Origin: Dehalococcoidia bacterium
GTDB taxonomy: Bacteria; Chloroflexota; Dehalococcoidia; Bin125
DNA length: 45,439 nucleotides
Direction of reading: 5' to 3'
NCBI GenBank assembly: GCA_022825855.1
Contig: JAJDWB010000004.1
Coordinates: 1 to 45,439 of the forward strand
A program made the translations under genes and the position numbers. Shown piece after piece: positions 18,489-26,766 of the stretch (positions are counted from its first letter, which is position 1; every line of letters starts with the position of its first letter). The notes below the pieces were generated by a model. It was not told where the DNA came from, searched no databases, and worked only from the letters and a program-made list of their open reading frames with translations.

Positions 18489-18513
18489 GGCGGCCTGTGT
18501 CGGCCTGTCTCAG

Positions 18514-18542
18514 ATCGTATCGCAACATCCACCGTCGGCCAG
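18514..18542 (-). promoter_or_regulatory. Candidate tRNA-Thr promoter
   Basis: On the minus strand CTGGCC (18542-18537) is followed after 17 nt by TACGAT (18519-18514), 25 nt before the tRNA 5' end. The -10 matches the hexamer seen at other promoters in this window; the -35 is weak. Confidence 0.4.
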
Positions 18543-18578
18543 CCGGCCTGCGCCAGGCGCCGAAACCCTCGCCATTGA

Positions 18579-18616
18579 TTGACACCTGAGCGACCTATAG
18601 AAGAGTCACATAGGTC
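18579..18616. promoter_or_regulatory. Dyad and TTGACA upstream of the GlnR-like gene
   Basis: A consensus -35-like TTGACA lies at 18579-18584. It is followed by a perfect 7-bp dyad, GACCTAT (18592-18598) and ATAGGTC (18610-18616), with an 11-nt centre. No matching -10 is found 16-18 nt after TTGACA, so the promoter itself is unproven. The dyad is a candidate operator for the gene starting at 18663. Two GTCAC strings (18605-18609 and 18614-18618) also overlap it. Confidence 0.35.
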
Positions 18617-18662
18617 ACTGCCGTTCGATCACAAACGTTCTATCGTGCTCTATGGTGCTCGC

Positions 18663-19325
18663 ATGTTCCGCCTGACCGTCTCCACCCTCGACGACGACTT
18701 CCTGCCCCCGATCCAGCCCGCGCTCGAACGCGCCGGACTGCAAGTCGTGCGCTTCACCCCGGCCGAAGGCGCGGAACCCGACCCCGCCGCCGCGCCCGAT
18801 GTGCTCCTGCTCGACTGGCGGGCCGTCGTGCCCGCCGCCAAACCGGCTGAGGTCCAGGCCTGGCCCGACGCCATGCGCCTCGCCGCCCTGCGGCCGGCCG
18901 ACACCCGCCTGCTCGGTCCGACCCAGGAACTCGACGACTTCGTGCTCGCCCCCGTGCACGACGCCGAACTGGTCGCCCGCGTCCAACTCGTCCTCTGGCG
19001 TCACGGCCGCGCCCTCTCGCGCAACACGCTCGAGGCCGGCGAGCTGATCGTCGACACCTCCAACTACCAGGTCTTCGAGGGCGGGCGTTCCGTCTCGCTC
19101 ACCTTCAAGGAGTTCGAGCTGCTGCGCTTCCTGATGACCCACAACCAACAGGTCTTCACCCGCGAGACCCTGCTCAACCGCGTCTGGGGCTACAACTACT
19201 ACGGCGGCTCGCGAACCGTCGACGTCCACATCCGGCGCCTGCGCTCCAAGCTCGAAGCCGGCGGCCAGCACTACGTCGAAACCGTCCGCAACGTCGGCTA
19301 CCGCTTCGCTCTCCCTCTTCGATAG
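18663..19325 (+). CDS. GlnR-like orphan OmpR-family regulator
   Basis: This 220-residue protein has an atypical receiver domain (about 1-115) and a full OmpR-type winged helix (about 125-220). The winged helix reads LTFKEFELLRFLMTHNQQVFTRETLLNRVWGYNYYGGSRTVDVHIRRLRSKL, split here by eye into its helices, and closely resembles that of actinobacterial GlnR. The receiver keeps an Asp in LLLDWRA, but the conserved Lys before the last helix is replaced (VLAPVHDAEL instead of a KPF-type motif), as in non-phosphorylated GlnR. No histidine kinase lies nearby. The ATG at 18663 follows the likely regulatory dyad. Divergence from the glutamine synthetases and the GlnR-box-like repeat suggest nitrogen control. 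Another orphan OmpR role cannot be excluded. Confidence 0.75.
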   Translation: MFRLTVSTLDDDFLPPIQPALERAGLQVVRFTPAEGAEPDPAAAPDVLLLDWRAVVPAAKPAEVQAWPDAMRLAALRPADTRLLGPTQELDDFVLAPVHDAELVARVQLVLWRHGRALSRNTLEAGELIVDTSNYQVFEGGRSVSLTFKEFELLRFLMTHNQQVFTRETLLNRVWGYNYYGGSRTVDVHIRRLRSKLEAGGQHYVETVRNVGYRFALPLR

Positions 19326-19423
19326 CCTCTCCGCTCCCTCTCCGCAAACCACGACACAACACCGAACACACATTCATGTACAGTGTCAAGAACATCTGTC
19401 TGACTCAGAAAGGAAACCCAACC

Positions 19424-20080
19424 ATGCACATCTCACCCAAACGCCGGCGCCGAGCCATGCGCGTCCACTACCTCACCCAGCGCGCCGGCACCCAGAAAGA
19501 CATTGCCGCACAGCTCAACATCTCCAAGGCCACCGTCCGCGCCGACCTGCAACTGGTCGAGTCCCATTGGAGCTCGATCGCCTCGGCCGCCGCTGACGAC
19601 CTGCTCTTGGAATCCCTCCACCTGCTCCAAATCCGGCTCTCCCTCGCGATCAAGAACGACGACGTCGCCAATCAGATCAGCCGACTCACCTCGGTCGAGT
19701 TCCTCCGCGCCCGCGACGCCCAGGAAAACCAGCTCAACACCCTCGCCCGCGAAATCCGCCGCACCGCCCAGGAGGTCCAGCGCCGCGCCGCACAGCGACC
19801 CGACCAGCCCGACCTCTACGAGGAGGATGCGCAGGACCTCGCAGAACCTGCAGAAACTACCCCGGAATCAGCACAAATTGATCCCCCCGATCTCACGATC
19901 TCCAGTCCAGAGCAGGAAATTGCGGCGGATCAGCCCGAAACAGAAAAAATCCCCGCCGAACCCGATCTCGACGCCCTGATCGAGGAAGCCGTCCAGCACT
20001 TCCCCCACCTGAAAGGCAAGTCCCCCGACCAGATCGTCGCCTTCCTCGACCAGATCACGACCCCCGCAGCCGCCGCCTAA
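19424..20080 (+). CDS. Unknown HTH-domain protein
   Basis: This 218-residue protein of unknown function begins with a basic N terminus (SPKRRRRAMRVHYL). A clear helix-turn-helix follows at about 20-48: TQKDIAAQLNISKATVRADL, like those of DeoR-type regulators and terminase small subunits. A helical middle (about 50-125) and an acidic, Glu/Pro-rich tail rich in A-ending codons follow. AGAAAGGA at 19407-19414 supports ATG 19424 over an upstream ATG at 19376. It overlaps the convergent GYD gene by 4 nt at its 3' end. A DNA-binding role is likely, but regulator and mobile-element protein remain equally possible. Confidence 0.72.
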   Translation: MHISPKRRRRAMRVHYLTQRAGTQKDIAAQLNISKATVRADLQLVESHWSSIASAAADDLLLESLHLLQIRLSLAIKNDDVANQISRLTSVEFLRARDAQENQLNTLAREIRRTAQEVQRRAAQRPDQPDLYEEDAQDLAEPAETTPESAQIDPPDLTISSPEQEIAADQPETEKIPAEPDLDALIEEAVQHFPHLKGKSPDQIVAFLDQITTPAAAA

Positions 20081-20409
20081 CTTCCCGTCTGGCCCGGGAG
20101 CGGCTCCGAGGTCTCGCCGACATCCACGCCGCCGCCCCGATCCTGCAAGTGCGAGATCGGCACCGCCGGCATCGTCGTGATTTCCCCGCGAATCTTCGAC
20201 GAGAACGCGATCGACCAGCGCGCCGCCGAGTCGTTGTCGGGCGCGTCGATGATCGCCGTGAAGTCGTACGGTCCCAGCACCGCGTAGATGCCCAGCGCGC
20301 TTACGCCGGGCACCGAGACGCCGCGCTCCGCCTCCAGCGGCATCTGCGGATTTTCGAGCGTGGCGTCAATCCCCTCCGGCGTCAACCGCACCAACAGGAT
20401 GTACTGCAT
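20077..20409 (-). CDS. GYD domain protein
   Basis: This small 110-residue protein has a ferredoxin-like GYD domain. The core is AVLGPYDFTAIIDAPDNDSAARWSIAFSSKIRGEI-like, matching the family pattern of a GxYD motif followed by an acidic turn, and it starts MQYILLVRLTPEG. I chose ATG 20409 because the domain begins there and the frame upstream lacks coding character. GYD proteins have no settled biochemical role. It converges on the HTH gene with a 4-nt overlap of stop regions, and its promoter region is shared with the divergent lipoprotein gene. Confidence 0.82.
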   Translation of the reverse strand: MQYILLVRLTPEGIDATLENPQMPLEAERGVSVPGVSALGIYAVLGPYDFTAIIDAPDNDSAARWSIAFSSKIRGEITTMPAVPISHLQDRGGGVDVGETSEPLPGQTGS

Positions 20410-20605
20410 CTCGCTCTCGCCGTCCTTCCCGTTCTGGCGGGTTCGGCCCGCGCCCGCTTGCCGAGCCCAGTATCGCGCCTGCGCCGCGTCATCGTGAATG
20501 CCTGCTGTGGGATACACTCCGAACACCATCCCCAGACGCCAACCAAGGGCTGACGCGACACGAATGCCGCCGTCCAGCCGTGTCGTGACAGCGACGGGAG
20601 CCGAG

Positions 20606-22576
20606 ATGTACGTACGCACGCTGAGCCAACGACTGCGCCGCCGCGGGCTCTGGTTGTTCGCCCTGCTGATTGCCTCGGCGTTGGCGTTGAGCGCGTGCGA
20701 TCTGGTCGGCACCGACGACGAGGACGAGCAGCAACAACAGGCCCAGCAGCAGGAGGCCCAGCAGCAGCAGGCCGCAGCCGCGACTCCGGCCTCGCGACCG
20801 GCCGCCCAGCCGCCGCAACAGCCCTCCGGTCCGCCTCCGCCGCCCGTCGCCCGAGGCGGCGGCCAGGGCGAACTCGCCTACAGCATCGTCTTCCCCAGCG
20901 TGGCCCACGTCAGCGTCGGCGACGCCGTCGCCACCGGACTCGTGATCGGCCAGGGATTCGTGCTCGTCGACGGCACCGCGCTCGGCGGTGCGGCCTCGGC
21001 AGACGTGCAGTTGTCCAACGGCGATACGCTGGAGGACCTGCCGGTGGTCCGCCGCGACGCCCTGACCGGTCTGGCTTACCTGGGTCCGGTCGACGCCTCG
21101 CTGATCCGGCTGCTGCCCGGCGCGCAGCTCGGCGACGGCGAGAGCCTGCGCCCCGGTTCGTCCGTCTTCTCGGTCGGCTACGGCGCCTCCGACGGCGCCG
21201 ACGTCTGGCCCGCCGTCTTCTCCGGCGTCGTCAGCGGTTTCGTCGAGTGGGAGCCGGGCCAGCGCACCATCCTCAGGACGGACATCTCGCTGCCGCTCTA
21301 CAGCGGCGGCATGGTGCTCGTCGACGCCGCCGGCACCGTGATCGGCATCGCGCCGGCCGCCGCGGCCGGCGAGGGCATGTACGTCTCAACCGGAGACCTC
21401 GTCCGCAGCCTGGCCGCCGACCCGCCGGCCGGCAGCGAGGCGGCCCCCTCGGTCGAGACCTCGACCGAGCACACGTTGACGCTGGCCGAAGGTCAGGCCT
21501 CGGTCAGTCTCTTCGTCGGCGATCAGGAGCCGGGGGAGCAGGTGCTGGTCACCGTGCGCACCGAGACCGCCTCGACGCTCACGTTGTACGACGGCGCGGG
21601 CGAGCTCCACCAGGAGTCGAACCTGGTCAGCGGCACCACGATCGTCGCGCTCGCGCGCGGGACGGTCGGTCCGAATGAAATCGTGATCGCTCCCGCGGCG
21701 GCCATGGAGGGCATGCAGGACGATGAGGCCGGCGAGGCGATGCCCGAGCCGGCGACCTACGAGGTCAGCGCCAATGTGCCCCTGATGGTCCTGGCCGAGG
21801 CCGAAGACATGGCGGAGCTCAGCCTCGGTGAGCCGCTGGTCGGCAGCATCGACCTGGCCGGCGATGTCGACACCTTCACCCTTGCGGTGCGCGCCGGCGC
21901 GGTCTACGAAGTGCTTCTGCAGAGCTTCCTCATGGACTCCTACCTGATGGTCGCAGGCGCCGGCATCGACGCCGCCGACGACGACAGCGGCGGCGGTCTG
22001 TTCGATCTCGATTCGGTCCTGACCATCGAGCCGGCCCTGGACGGCGTCGTCCAGGTCACCGTCAGCGATCGCTTCAACTCGCGCAGCGGGACCTATCTGC
22101 TGACTGTGACCCAGGTGGGCGGTCCGCCCGCCGCCGATCCCGACGCGGAAGCGGTTATGGACGACGAAGAAGACGACAGCATGATGATGGCAGCCTTGCT
22201 GCCCGCGCCGTCCCCGCCGCCCACGATCTCGCTGCGCGGCATCGGCGGCGACGACGGTCTGCGCGCGACGCTGGTCGGTCTCAACTCGCAGTCGGTCGGC
22301 AACGGACTGCTGGTCGTCGACGCCGACGGCGCGTTCGAGATCATCGTCTCGGTGATCGGCGTGGACGGCTCGCTGGGCCGTCTGACCGTGACCAACGCCT
22401 CCGGCGAGGTCGTCGTCGAGGGCCGCGTGCTGGTCTCCTGTCCCGGCTCGGGTCAGTGCCTGGCCCAGGCCGTCTTCGTCGGCAACGAAGCCGAGGGCGG
22501 CCCCTGGATCGTCGAGCTCGGCGCCGACGAGGCCGGCATCAGCGAGTGGCAGATCGAAGTTGAGCGCCACGAGTAA
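20606..22576 (+). CDS. Lipoprotein with degenerate HtrA-like protease domain and PPC-like domain
   Basis: This is a 656-residue secreted lipoprotein. The basic N terminus, hydrophobic helix and lipobox LSAC (Cys31) are clear, and CGGGAG lies 5 nt before the ATG. A Gln/Ala/Pro linker (about 41-85) leads to a trypsin/HtrA-like domain (about 88-270). There the serine motif survives as LYSGGM (Ser233, with VLVDAAGTVIGI after it). The usual NHVV His is replaced (VDGTAL), and the Asp of D-(L/I)-A is Gly155 (DALTGLAYL). It is therefore probably not an active protease. A second half holds a PPC-like beta domain (about 410-515, ending GTYLLTVTQVG) and a further unidentified beta-rich segment. It may bind envelope or extracellular ligands. 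Confidence 0.72.
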   Translation: MYVRTLSQRLRRRGLWLFALLIASALALSACDLVGTDDEDEQQQQAQQQEAQQQQAAAATPASRPAAQPPQQPSGPPPPPVARGGGQGELAYSIVFPSVAHVSVGDAVATGLVIGQGFVLVDGTALGGAASADVQLSNGDTLEDLPVVRRDALTGLAYLGPVDASLIRLLPGAQLGDGESLRPGSSVFSVGYGASDGADVWPAVFSGVVSGFVEWEPGQRTILRTDISLPLYSGGMVLVDAAGTVIGIAPAAAAGEGMYVSTGDLVRSLAADPPAGSEAAPSVETSTEHTLTLAEGQASVSLFVGDQEPGEQVLVTVRTETASTLTLYDGAGELHQESNLVSGTTIVALARGTVGPNEIVIAPAAAMEGMQDDEAGEAMPEPATYEVSANVPLMVLAEAEDMAELSLGEPLVGSIDLAGDVDTFTLAVRAGAVYEVLLQSFLMDSYLMVAGAGIDAADDDSGGGLFDLDSVLTIEPALDGVVQVTVSDRFNSRSGTYLLTVTQVGGPPAADPDAEAVMDDEEDDSMMMAALLPAPSPPPTISLRGIGGDDGLRATLVGLNSQSVGNGLLVVDADGAFEIIVSVIGVDGSLGRLTVTNASGEVVVEGRVLVSCPGSGQCLAQAVFVGNEAEGGPWIVELGADEAGISEWQIEVERHE

Positions 22577-22593
22577 CGGTCGCCGGACGGCTG

Positions 22594-24810
22594 TTACATC
22601 GTCGACTTCTGCGGCCGCGCCAGCACCATGTGCAGCGCCACGCCGAGCATCCGCCGGACCCGGGTGCGTACGGGAATCGGCGGGTCAATCGTCAGGCCCG
22701 GCAGGATGTTGTCCAGCCAGCGCGGCATGTACCAGTTGGCCGGCCCGGCGATCTGCATGAACGCCGGCACCAGCACCAGCCGCACCAGCGTCGCGTCGAT
22801 GAAGATCGCGAACGCCATCCCCATGCCGAACTCCTTGACCGCGCGCTCGTCGCCGAAGAAGGCAAAGCTGCCGAACACCGCGATCAGAATCGCCGCCGCC
22901 GCCGTGATCACCCGCGCCGACGCGCCGATGCCGAAGGCGACCGACTCGCCCGAGTCGCCGGTCTCCAGCCAGTGCTCACGGATCCGCGAGAGCAGGAAGA
23001 CCTCGTAGTCCATCGAGAGGCCGAAGAGGATCGCGAACATGATCATCGGGATGAACGACTCGATCGGTCCGGTGCGGTCGAGGCCGATCAGCTCCAGGCC
23101 CCAGCCCCACTGGAAGATCGCGACCGTGAAGCCCAGCGCGGAACCAATTGCGAGCATGTTCAGCACCGCCGCCTTGAGCGGCACCAGGATCGAGCGGAAC
23201 GCCATCATCAGCAGAAGGATCGATACGCCGATCACCAGCGCGAAGAAGAAGGGCAATCTGGACATCATCTTGAACGTGACGTCCCCGTAGGCTGCCGTCG
23301 TGCCGGCGATGTAGATCGTCGTCAACGGCGCAACCTGATCGAGCGCGTCGGGGACGGCCGACTCCCTGAGCCGGTTGACCAGCTCTCGAGACTCGGACGT
23401 CTGCGGCGCCGTCGTCGGATAGAGGTAGATCAGCGCCGTCTCGCCGTTGGCCGACGGGTTGGGAGGCAGCACGGCCGCAACCCCGTCGGTCGCCGCCAGC
23501 GAGCGGCTGACGGCTTCAAGGTCATGCGGCGACAGCCGCTGGCCCTGGTTGTCAACGACGGCAAACAGCGCCCCGTTGACGCCCGGTCCGAAGGCGTTCG
23601 AGATCAGGTCGTACGCCCGGCGCGAGGTGTACGACTCGGGCCGGTTGCCGTCGTCCGACACGCCCATCTCCATGCTCAGGACCGGGAAGGTCAGCACCAG
23701 CAGGACGGCGGTGCCCAGCACCAGGTACAGCCAGGAACGCCGCTCGATCCGGCGCGAGAACCGGTACCAGCGCCCGTGTTCGCCGCCCGCCGTGTAGCGC
23801 AGGCCGGGAATCGAGAGACGGTCGATCCGGGTGCCGATCAGCACCAGCATCGCCGGCAGCAGCGAGATCGCGACCAGCATCTCCAGCGCGACCACGATGG
23901 CGGCGGACAATCCAAGATTGGCGACCAGCGGGATGCCGATCGCGAACAGCCCGACCAGGGCGACGACGACGATCGATCCGGCGAAGGCGACCGCGCGTCC
24001 GGCCGTCGTCACGGCCGCTCGGGCCGCCTCGCTTGCGTCAACGCCAGCGGCGAGCTGTTCGCGGAAACGGGCGATCACGAACAGGGCGTAGTCGATCCCG
24101 ACCCCGATGCCCAGCATCGCGCCGAAGGTGGGAGCGACCGTGGAAATGTCGAGGAAGGCGGCCATGATCATGATGCCCGCCGTGCCGACCGCAAGTCCGA
24201 CGAGCGCCGACACAATCGGCATCCCCGCCGCGAAGATCGAGCCGAAGCCGACAATCAGGATCAGCATCGCCGCCGCCAGACCGATCAGTTCGGCCGTGCC
24301 CGGCTCCTCGGTCTCATACTCGCGGACGGGCTCGCCGGCGAAGTCGATCTGCAAGGTGTCCGATCGCAGCGCGGCCCCGTGCTCGATCACGGCGGAGATG
24401 TTCTCGTGGGACAGATGGTTGGCCAGCTTGTCGAAGGCGACTCGGACGATCGCCGTGCGTCCGTCGCGCGAGACGCTGCCGGGACGGTCCTCAGGCAATG
24501 TGATCAGCGCGACTTCGTCGACCCCGGCGGCGCGCCGGACGAAAGCAGCAATGGCGGATTGCGCCTCGGCGTCCAGCACGCTCCCGTCTTCGGCGTGGAA
24601 GACGGCCACCAGTTCCGAGCCGGAGCGTGCGGGGAAGCGCTCAGCAAGCAGATCGAACGCGGCCTGCGATTCGGTCCCGGGGACGGAGAAGGAATCGGTC
24701 AGTTGGCCGCCAAAGCGGCCGAGCAGCGCGCCGCCGGCAATCACCAGCACGACCCACATCAGGATGACTCGCCACGGATGCTCCGCGACGAATGCCGACC
24801 AGCGCTCCAT
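22594..24810 (-). CDS. MMPL/RND family membrane transporter
   Basis: This is a 738-residue inner-membrane transporter with two repeats. Each has one N-terminal helix, a large extracytoplasmic domain and five further helices. The proton-relay motifs GIGVGIDYALFVIARFREQ and FGLSMDYEVFLLSRIREHW are the MMPL hallmarks. The signature near the end, EFGMGMAFAIFIDATLVRLVLVPAFM, is also typical. I chose ATG 24810 (MERWSAF) over an upstream TTG. Members of this family export lipids or drugs; the substrate here cannot be read. The gene converges on the lipoprotein gene, 17 nt apart. Confidence 0.93.
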   Translation of the reverse strand: MERWSAFVAEHPWRVILMWVVLVIAGGALLGRFGGQLTDSFSVPGTESQAAFDLLAERFPARSGSELVAVFHAEDGSVLDAEAQSAIAAFVRRAAGVDEVALITLPEDRPGSVSRDGRTAIVRVAFDKLANHLSHENISAVIEHGAALRSDTLQIDFAGEPVREYETEEPGTAELIGLAAAMLILIVGFGSIFAAGMPIVSALVGLAVGTAGIMIMAAFLDISTVAPTFGAMLGIGVGIDYALFVIARFREQLAAGVDASEAARAAVTTAGRAVAFAGSIVVVALVGLFAIGIPLVANLGLSAAIVVALEMLVAISLLPAMLVLIGTRIDRLSIPGLRYTAGGEHGRWYRFSRRIERRSWLYLVLGTAVLLVLTFPVLSMEMGVSDDGNRPESYTSRRAYDLISNAFGPGVNGALFAVVDNQGQRLSPHDLEAVSRSLAATDGVAAVLPPNPSANGETALIYLYPTTAPQTSESRELVNRLRESAVPDALDQVAPLTTIYIAGTTAAYGDVTFKMMSRLPFFFALVIGVSILLLMMAFRSILVPLKAAVLNMLAIGSALGFTVAIFQWGWGLELIGLDRTGPIESFIPMIMFAILFGLSMDYEVFLLSRIREHWLETGDSGESVAFGIGASARVITAAAAILIAVFGSFAFFGDERAVKEFGMGMAFAIFIDATLVRLVLVPAFMQIAGPANWYMPRWLDNILPGLTIDPPIPVRTRVRRMLGVALHMVLARPQKSTM

Positions 24811-24883
24811 ACGCCAGCCCCAGCCCTCTCTGCTTGCCGCGGGCAAGCATGCTCGGGAAGCTGCTCAGGTGGTGAGTCGGCGC

Positions 24884-25321
24884 CTAGGAAAGAATGGAAT
24901 CAATTGAAGCGGGTCCGGCGCCCATCAAGATCAAGCCTATACACGCGAAGACCATCAGTACATCAAGCTCGTAACCCTGTTTGTCGGATGACCCCTGGAA
25001 GGGCAGACCTTCCTTGAACTTGTTCACATAGGTCGCGACGATCATGTTGATCGCCAGCGGGATCGCGATCCAGGGCACGAGCAATCCGGCCAGCAGCAGA
25101 ACGCCGCCCACCAACTCAATCGTGGCGACGCCGGGGCCGGCGAGCCTGGGCAAGGGCACACCGAGCGATTCGAGCCAGCCGGAGAATCCGTCGATGCCGC
25201 GGCGGAATTTGCCCAGCCCGGCGTCGATGAAGATGACGCCCAGCACGATACGCAGCGGTATCGGCGCCCACTCGATCACCTCACTGCCGAACGGCGCCGT
25301 CAACCACTCGCCTGCGTCCAT
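24884..25321 (-). CDS. DoxX family membrane protein
   Basis: This 145-residue protein has four membrane helices. The segment RIVLGVIFIDAGLGKFRRGIDGF followed by IELVGGVLLLAGLLVPW is typical of DoxX/DoxD-like proteins. ATG 25321 is preceded by GGAGGGGATC, a strong ribosome binding site. It sits upstream of the MMPL gene on the same strand (73-nt gap) and diverges from the next gene. The family is linked to quinone or thiol redox chemistry, but the exact role is unknown. Confidence 0.88.
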   Translation of the reverse strand: MDAGEWLTAPFGSEVIEWAPIPLRIVLGVIFIDAGLGKFRRGIDGFSGWLESLGVPLPRLAGPGVATIELVGGVLLLAGLLVPWIAIPLAINMIVATYVNKFKEGLPFQGSSDKQGYELDVLMVFACIGLILMGAGPASIDSILS

Positions 25322-25431
25322 GATCCCCTCCGCATCGATCAAATCCGATTGGCCGTGCCCCGGCCTGAATTAAGCTGGATTCTAGTTGAGTCGACCACCA
25401 ATCTGAGGCGAATGAACGAAGGAGGGCAGCC

Positions 25432-26133
25432 ATGGGCAAGTTCGCGGACGCGATCCGTGACCGGCGAAAGGGCGGGCAGCGGCGGCTGGGGTTCGGCGCC
25501 GCGTCCGACGAGCGCCAACCGACGATGCTGGTCGGGACCATCGGCGTGGTTGAGGGCGCGGACTTCTGCCTGGCGCTCGACGACAAGGACCGCTCCGCAG
25601 CGCAGTCGTCCGATCTGGCGGTCTGGGGCACGCGGCTCGATGCGCTGACGGCCGACAACGTCGCCGCTGCCAAAGACAGCGGCGCGGCGTTCGTGTCCTT
25701 CGAGCTGGACGGCGCGCGCGCCGACGCCCTGCTGGACGAGGACGTGGACTATGTCGTCCGCTTGGGTGATGTGAGGATTGACGAGGCCGATGCGCGCGCG
25801 TTGGGCAGCCTGCGCCCGGCCGAACTCGCCGTAGAGGTTGAGTTCCCGGTCGGCCTGACGGCAATCCTGGAACTGCGGCGGCTGGCTCTGTTGACTTCCG
25901 TCCCCCTGGGAGTGAAGTGTCCCACCGATGTCTCAGCCGGCGACATCGAAGCGCTGCGGGATTCCGGCGTGGCCGTGTTTGTGCTCGATCGTGACGTGTC
26001 GCCCGACGACGTGGCGGCGGTCAAGCAACGGATCGCTGATCTGCCGGAGCGAAAGTCGAAGCGGAACGAAGATGCTCAGCCGCTGATCCCGACGATGCGC
26101 CCGGGCGGTGACGAAGGCAGCGGCGAGGAGTAG
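25432..26133 (+). CDS. Uncharacterised cytoplasmic protein
   Basis: This 233-residue protein is not recognised. GAAGGAGGG just upstream of the ATG is a strong ribosome binding site. No signal peptide or membrane helix is visible. Alternating hydrophobic beta-like strands (TMLVGTIGVV, AAFVSFEL, VDYVVRL, LAVEVEF, VPLGVKC, VAVFVLDRDV) and helices between them suggest an alpha/beta barrel. The spacing resembles TIM-barrel enzymes, but no catalytic signature is evident. The C terminus is a short charged tail. Codon use is like that of its neighbours. Confidence 0.75.
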   Translation: MGKFADAIRDRRKGGQRRLGFGAASDERQPTMLVGTIGVVEGADFCLALDDKDRSAAQSSDLAVWGTRLDALTADNVAAAKDSGAAFVSFELDGARADALLDEDVDYVVRLGDVRIDEADARALGSLRPAELAVEVEFPVGLTAILELRRLALLTSVPLGVKCPTDVSAGDIEALRDSGVAVFVLDRDVSPDDVAAVKQRIADLPERKSKRNEDAQPLIPTMRPGGDEGSGEE

Positions 26134-26141
26134 CGGATCGG

Positions 26142-26744
26142 TCAGTCGCGGAAGACCGAGCGGTTGGTCGGCTCGAGCGAGCTGCGCGAGTTGCCGGTCG
26201 CCATGCGCAGGAAGTAGACCAAGCCGCCGGCCACGGCGATGCCGAGCAGGATGGCGATCGTCCAGAGCACCAGCGCCTGGCTGGACTTTTCCGCCGCCAG
26301 CGCCTCGATCTCCTCGCCCTCAATCGGCGCGAAGCCGTGGTCGACCGAGAAGCGGTAGGACGAGATCACTTCGAGGTAGCGGTCACCGTCCACGAGCAGG
26401 ACTTCGTAGGCGACTTCCAGCTCGCCGTCGCCTTCGGCGTGGATCGGCACGATCAGCGTGTGCAGGCTGTAGCCGGAGATGTTGGCGTGTCCGTCGTCAA
26501 CCCGGTAGCCGTTGGCGTCGCTGACCTCGACGTGATGCACGCCGGCAATCTGGGCCAGCGGCCGGTCGAAGGTGAGCACCAACTGGTGCGGGGCTTCGGC
26601 GACGGTGGCGCCGCTCTCGGGCTCCTCCTGGATCAGGTACTCGCTGGCCCCGGTGGGGCTGGACAGCAGCATCGCCCCGACGAAAGCTGCGAGGCCGACC
26701 AGGGCAAACAGAGCACGGCAAGAGGGGAAGGCGCGGAAGGTCAT
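26142..26744 (-). CDS. CopC-like domain membrane-anchored protein
   Basis: This 200-residue exported protein has a signal peptide (about 1-30), a CopC/YobA-type beta-sandwich domain (ESGATVAEAPHQLVLTFDRPL onward, about 36-135) and a C-terminal membrane helix (about 160-180) with a basic cytoplasmic tail. The copper(II) ligands of classical CopC are not obvious: the mature N-terminal His is missing and the later D-G-H motif reads VDGDRY. GGAG 8 nt upstream favours ATG 26744 over ATG 26750. The gene converges on the unknown gene at 26133. The role is unclear; copper handling is doubtful. Confidence 0.75.
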   Translation of the reverse strand: MTFRAFPSCRALFALVGLAAFVGAMLLSSPTGASEYLIQEEPESGATVAEAPHQLVLTFDRPLAQIAGVHHVEVSDANGYRVDDGHANISGYSLHTLIVPIHAEGDGELEVAYEVLLVDGDRYLEVISSYRFSVDHGFAPIEGEEIEALAAEKSSQALVLWTIAILLGIAVAGGLVYFLRMATGNSRSSLEPTNRSVFRD

Positions 26745-26766
26745 CGGCATATCTCCGCTTCTGATC

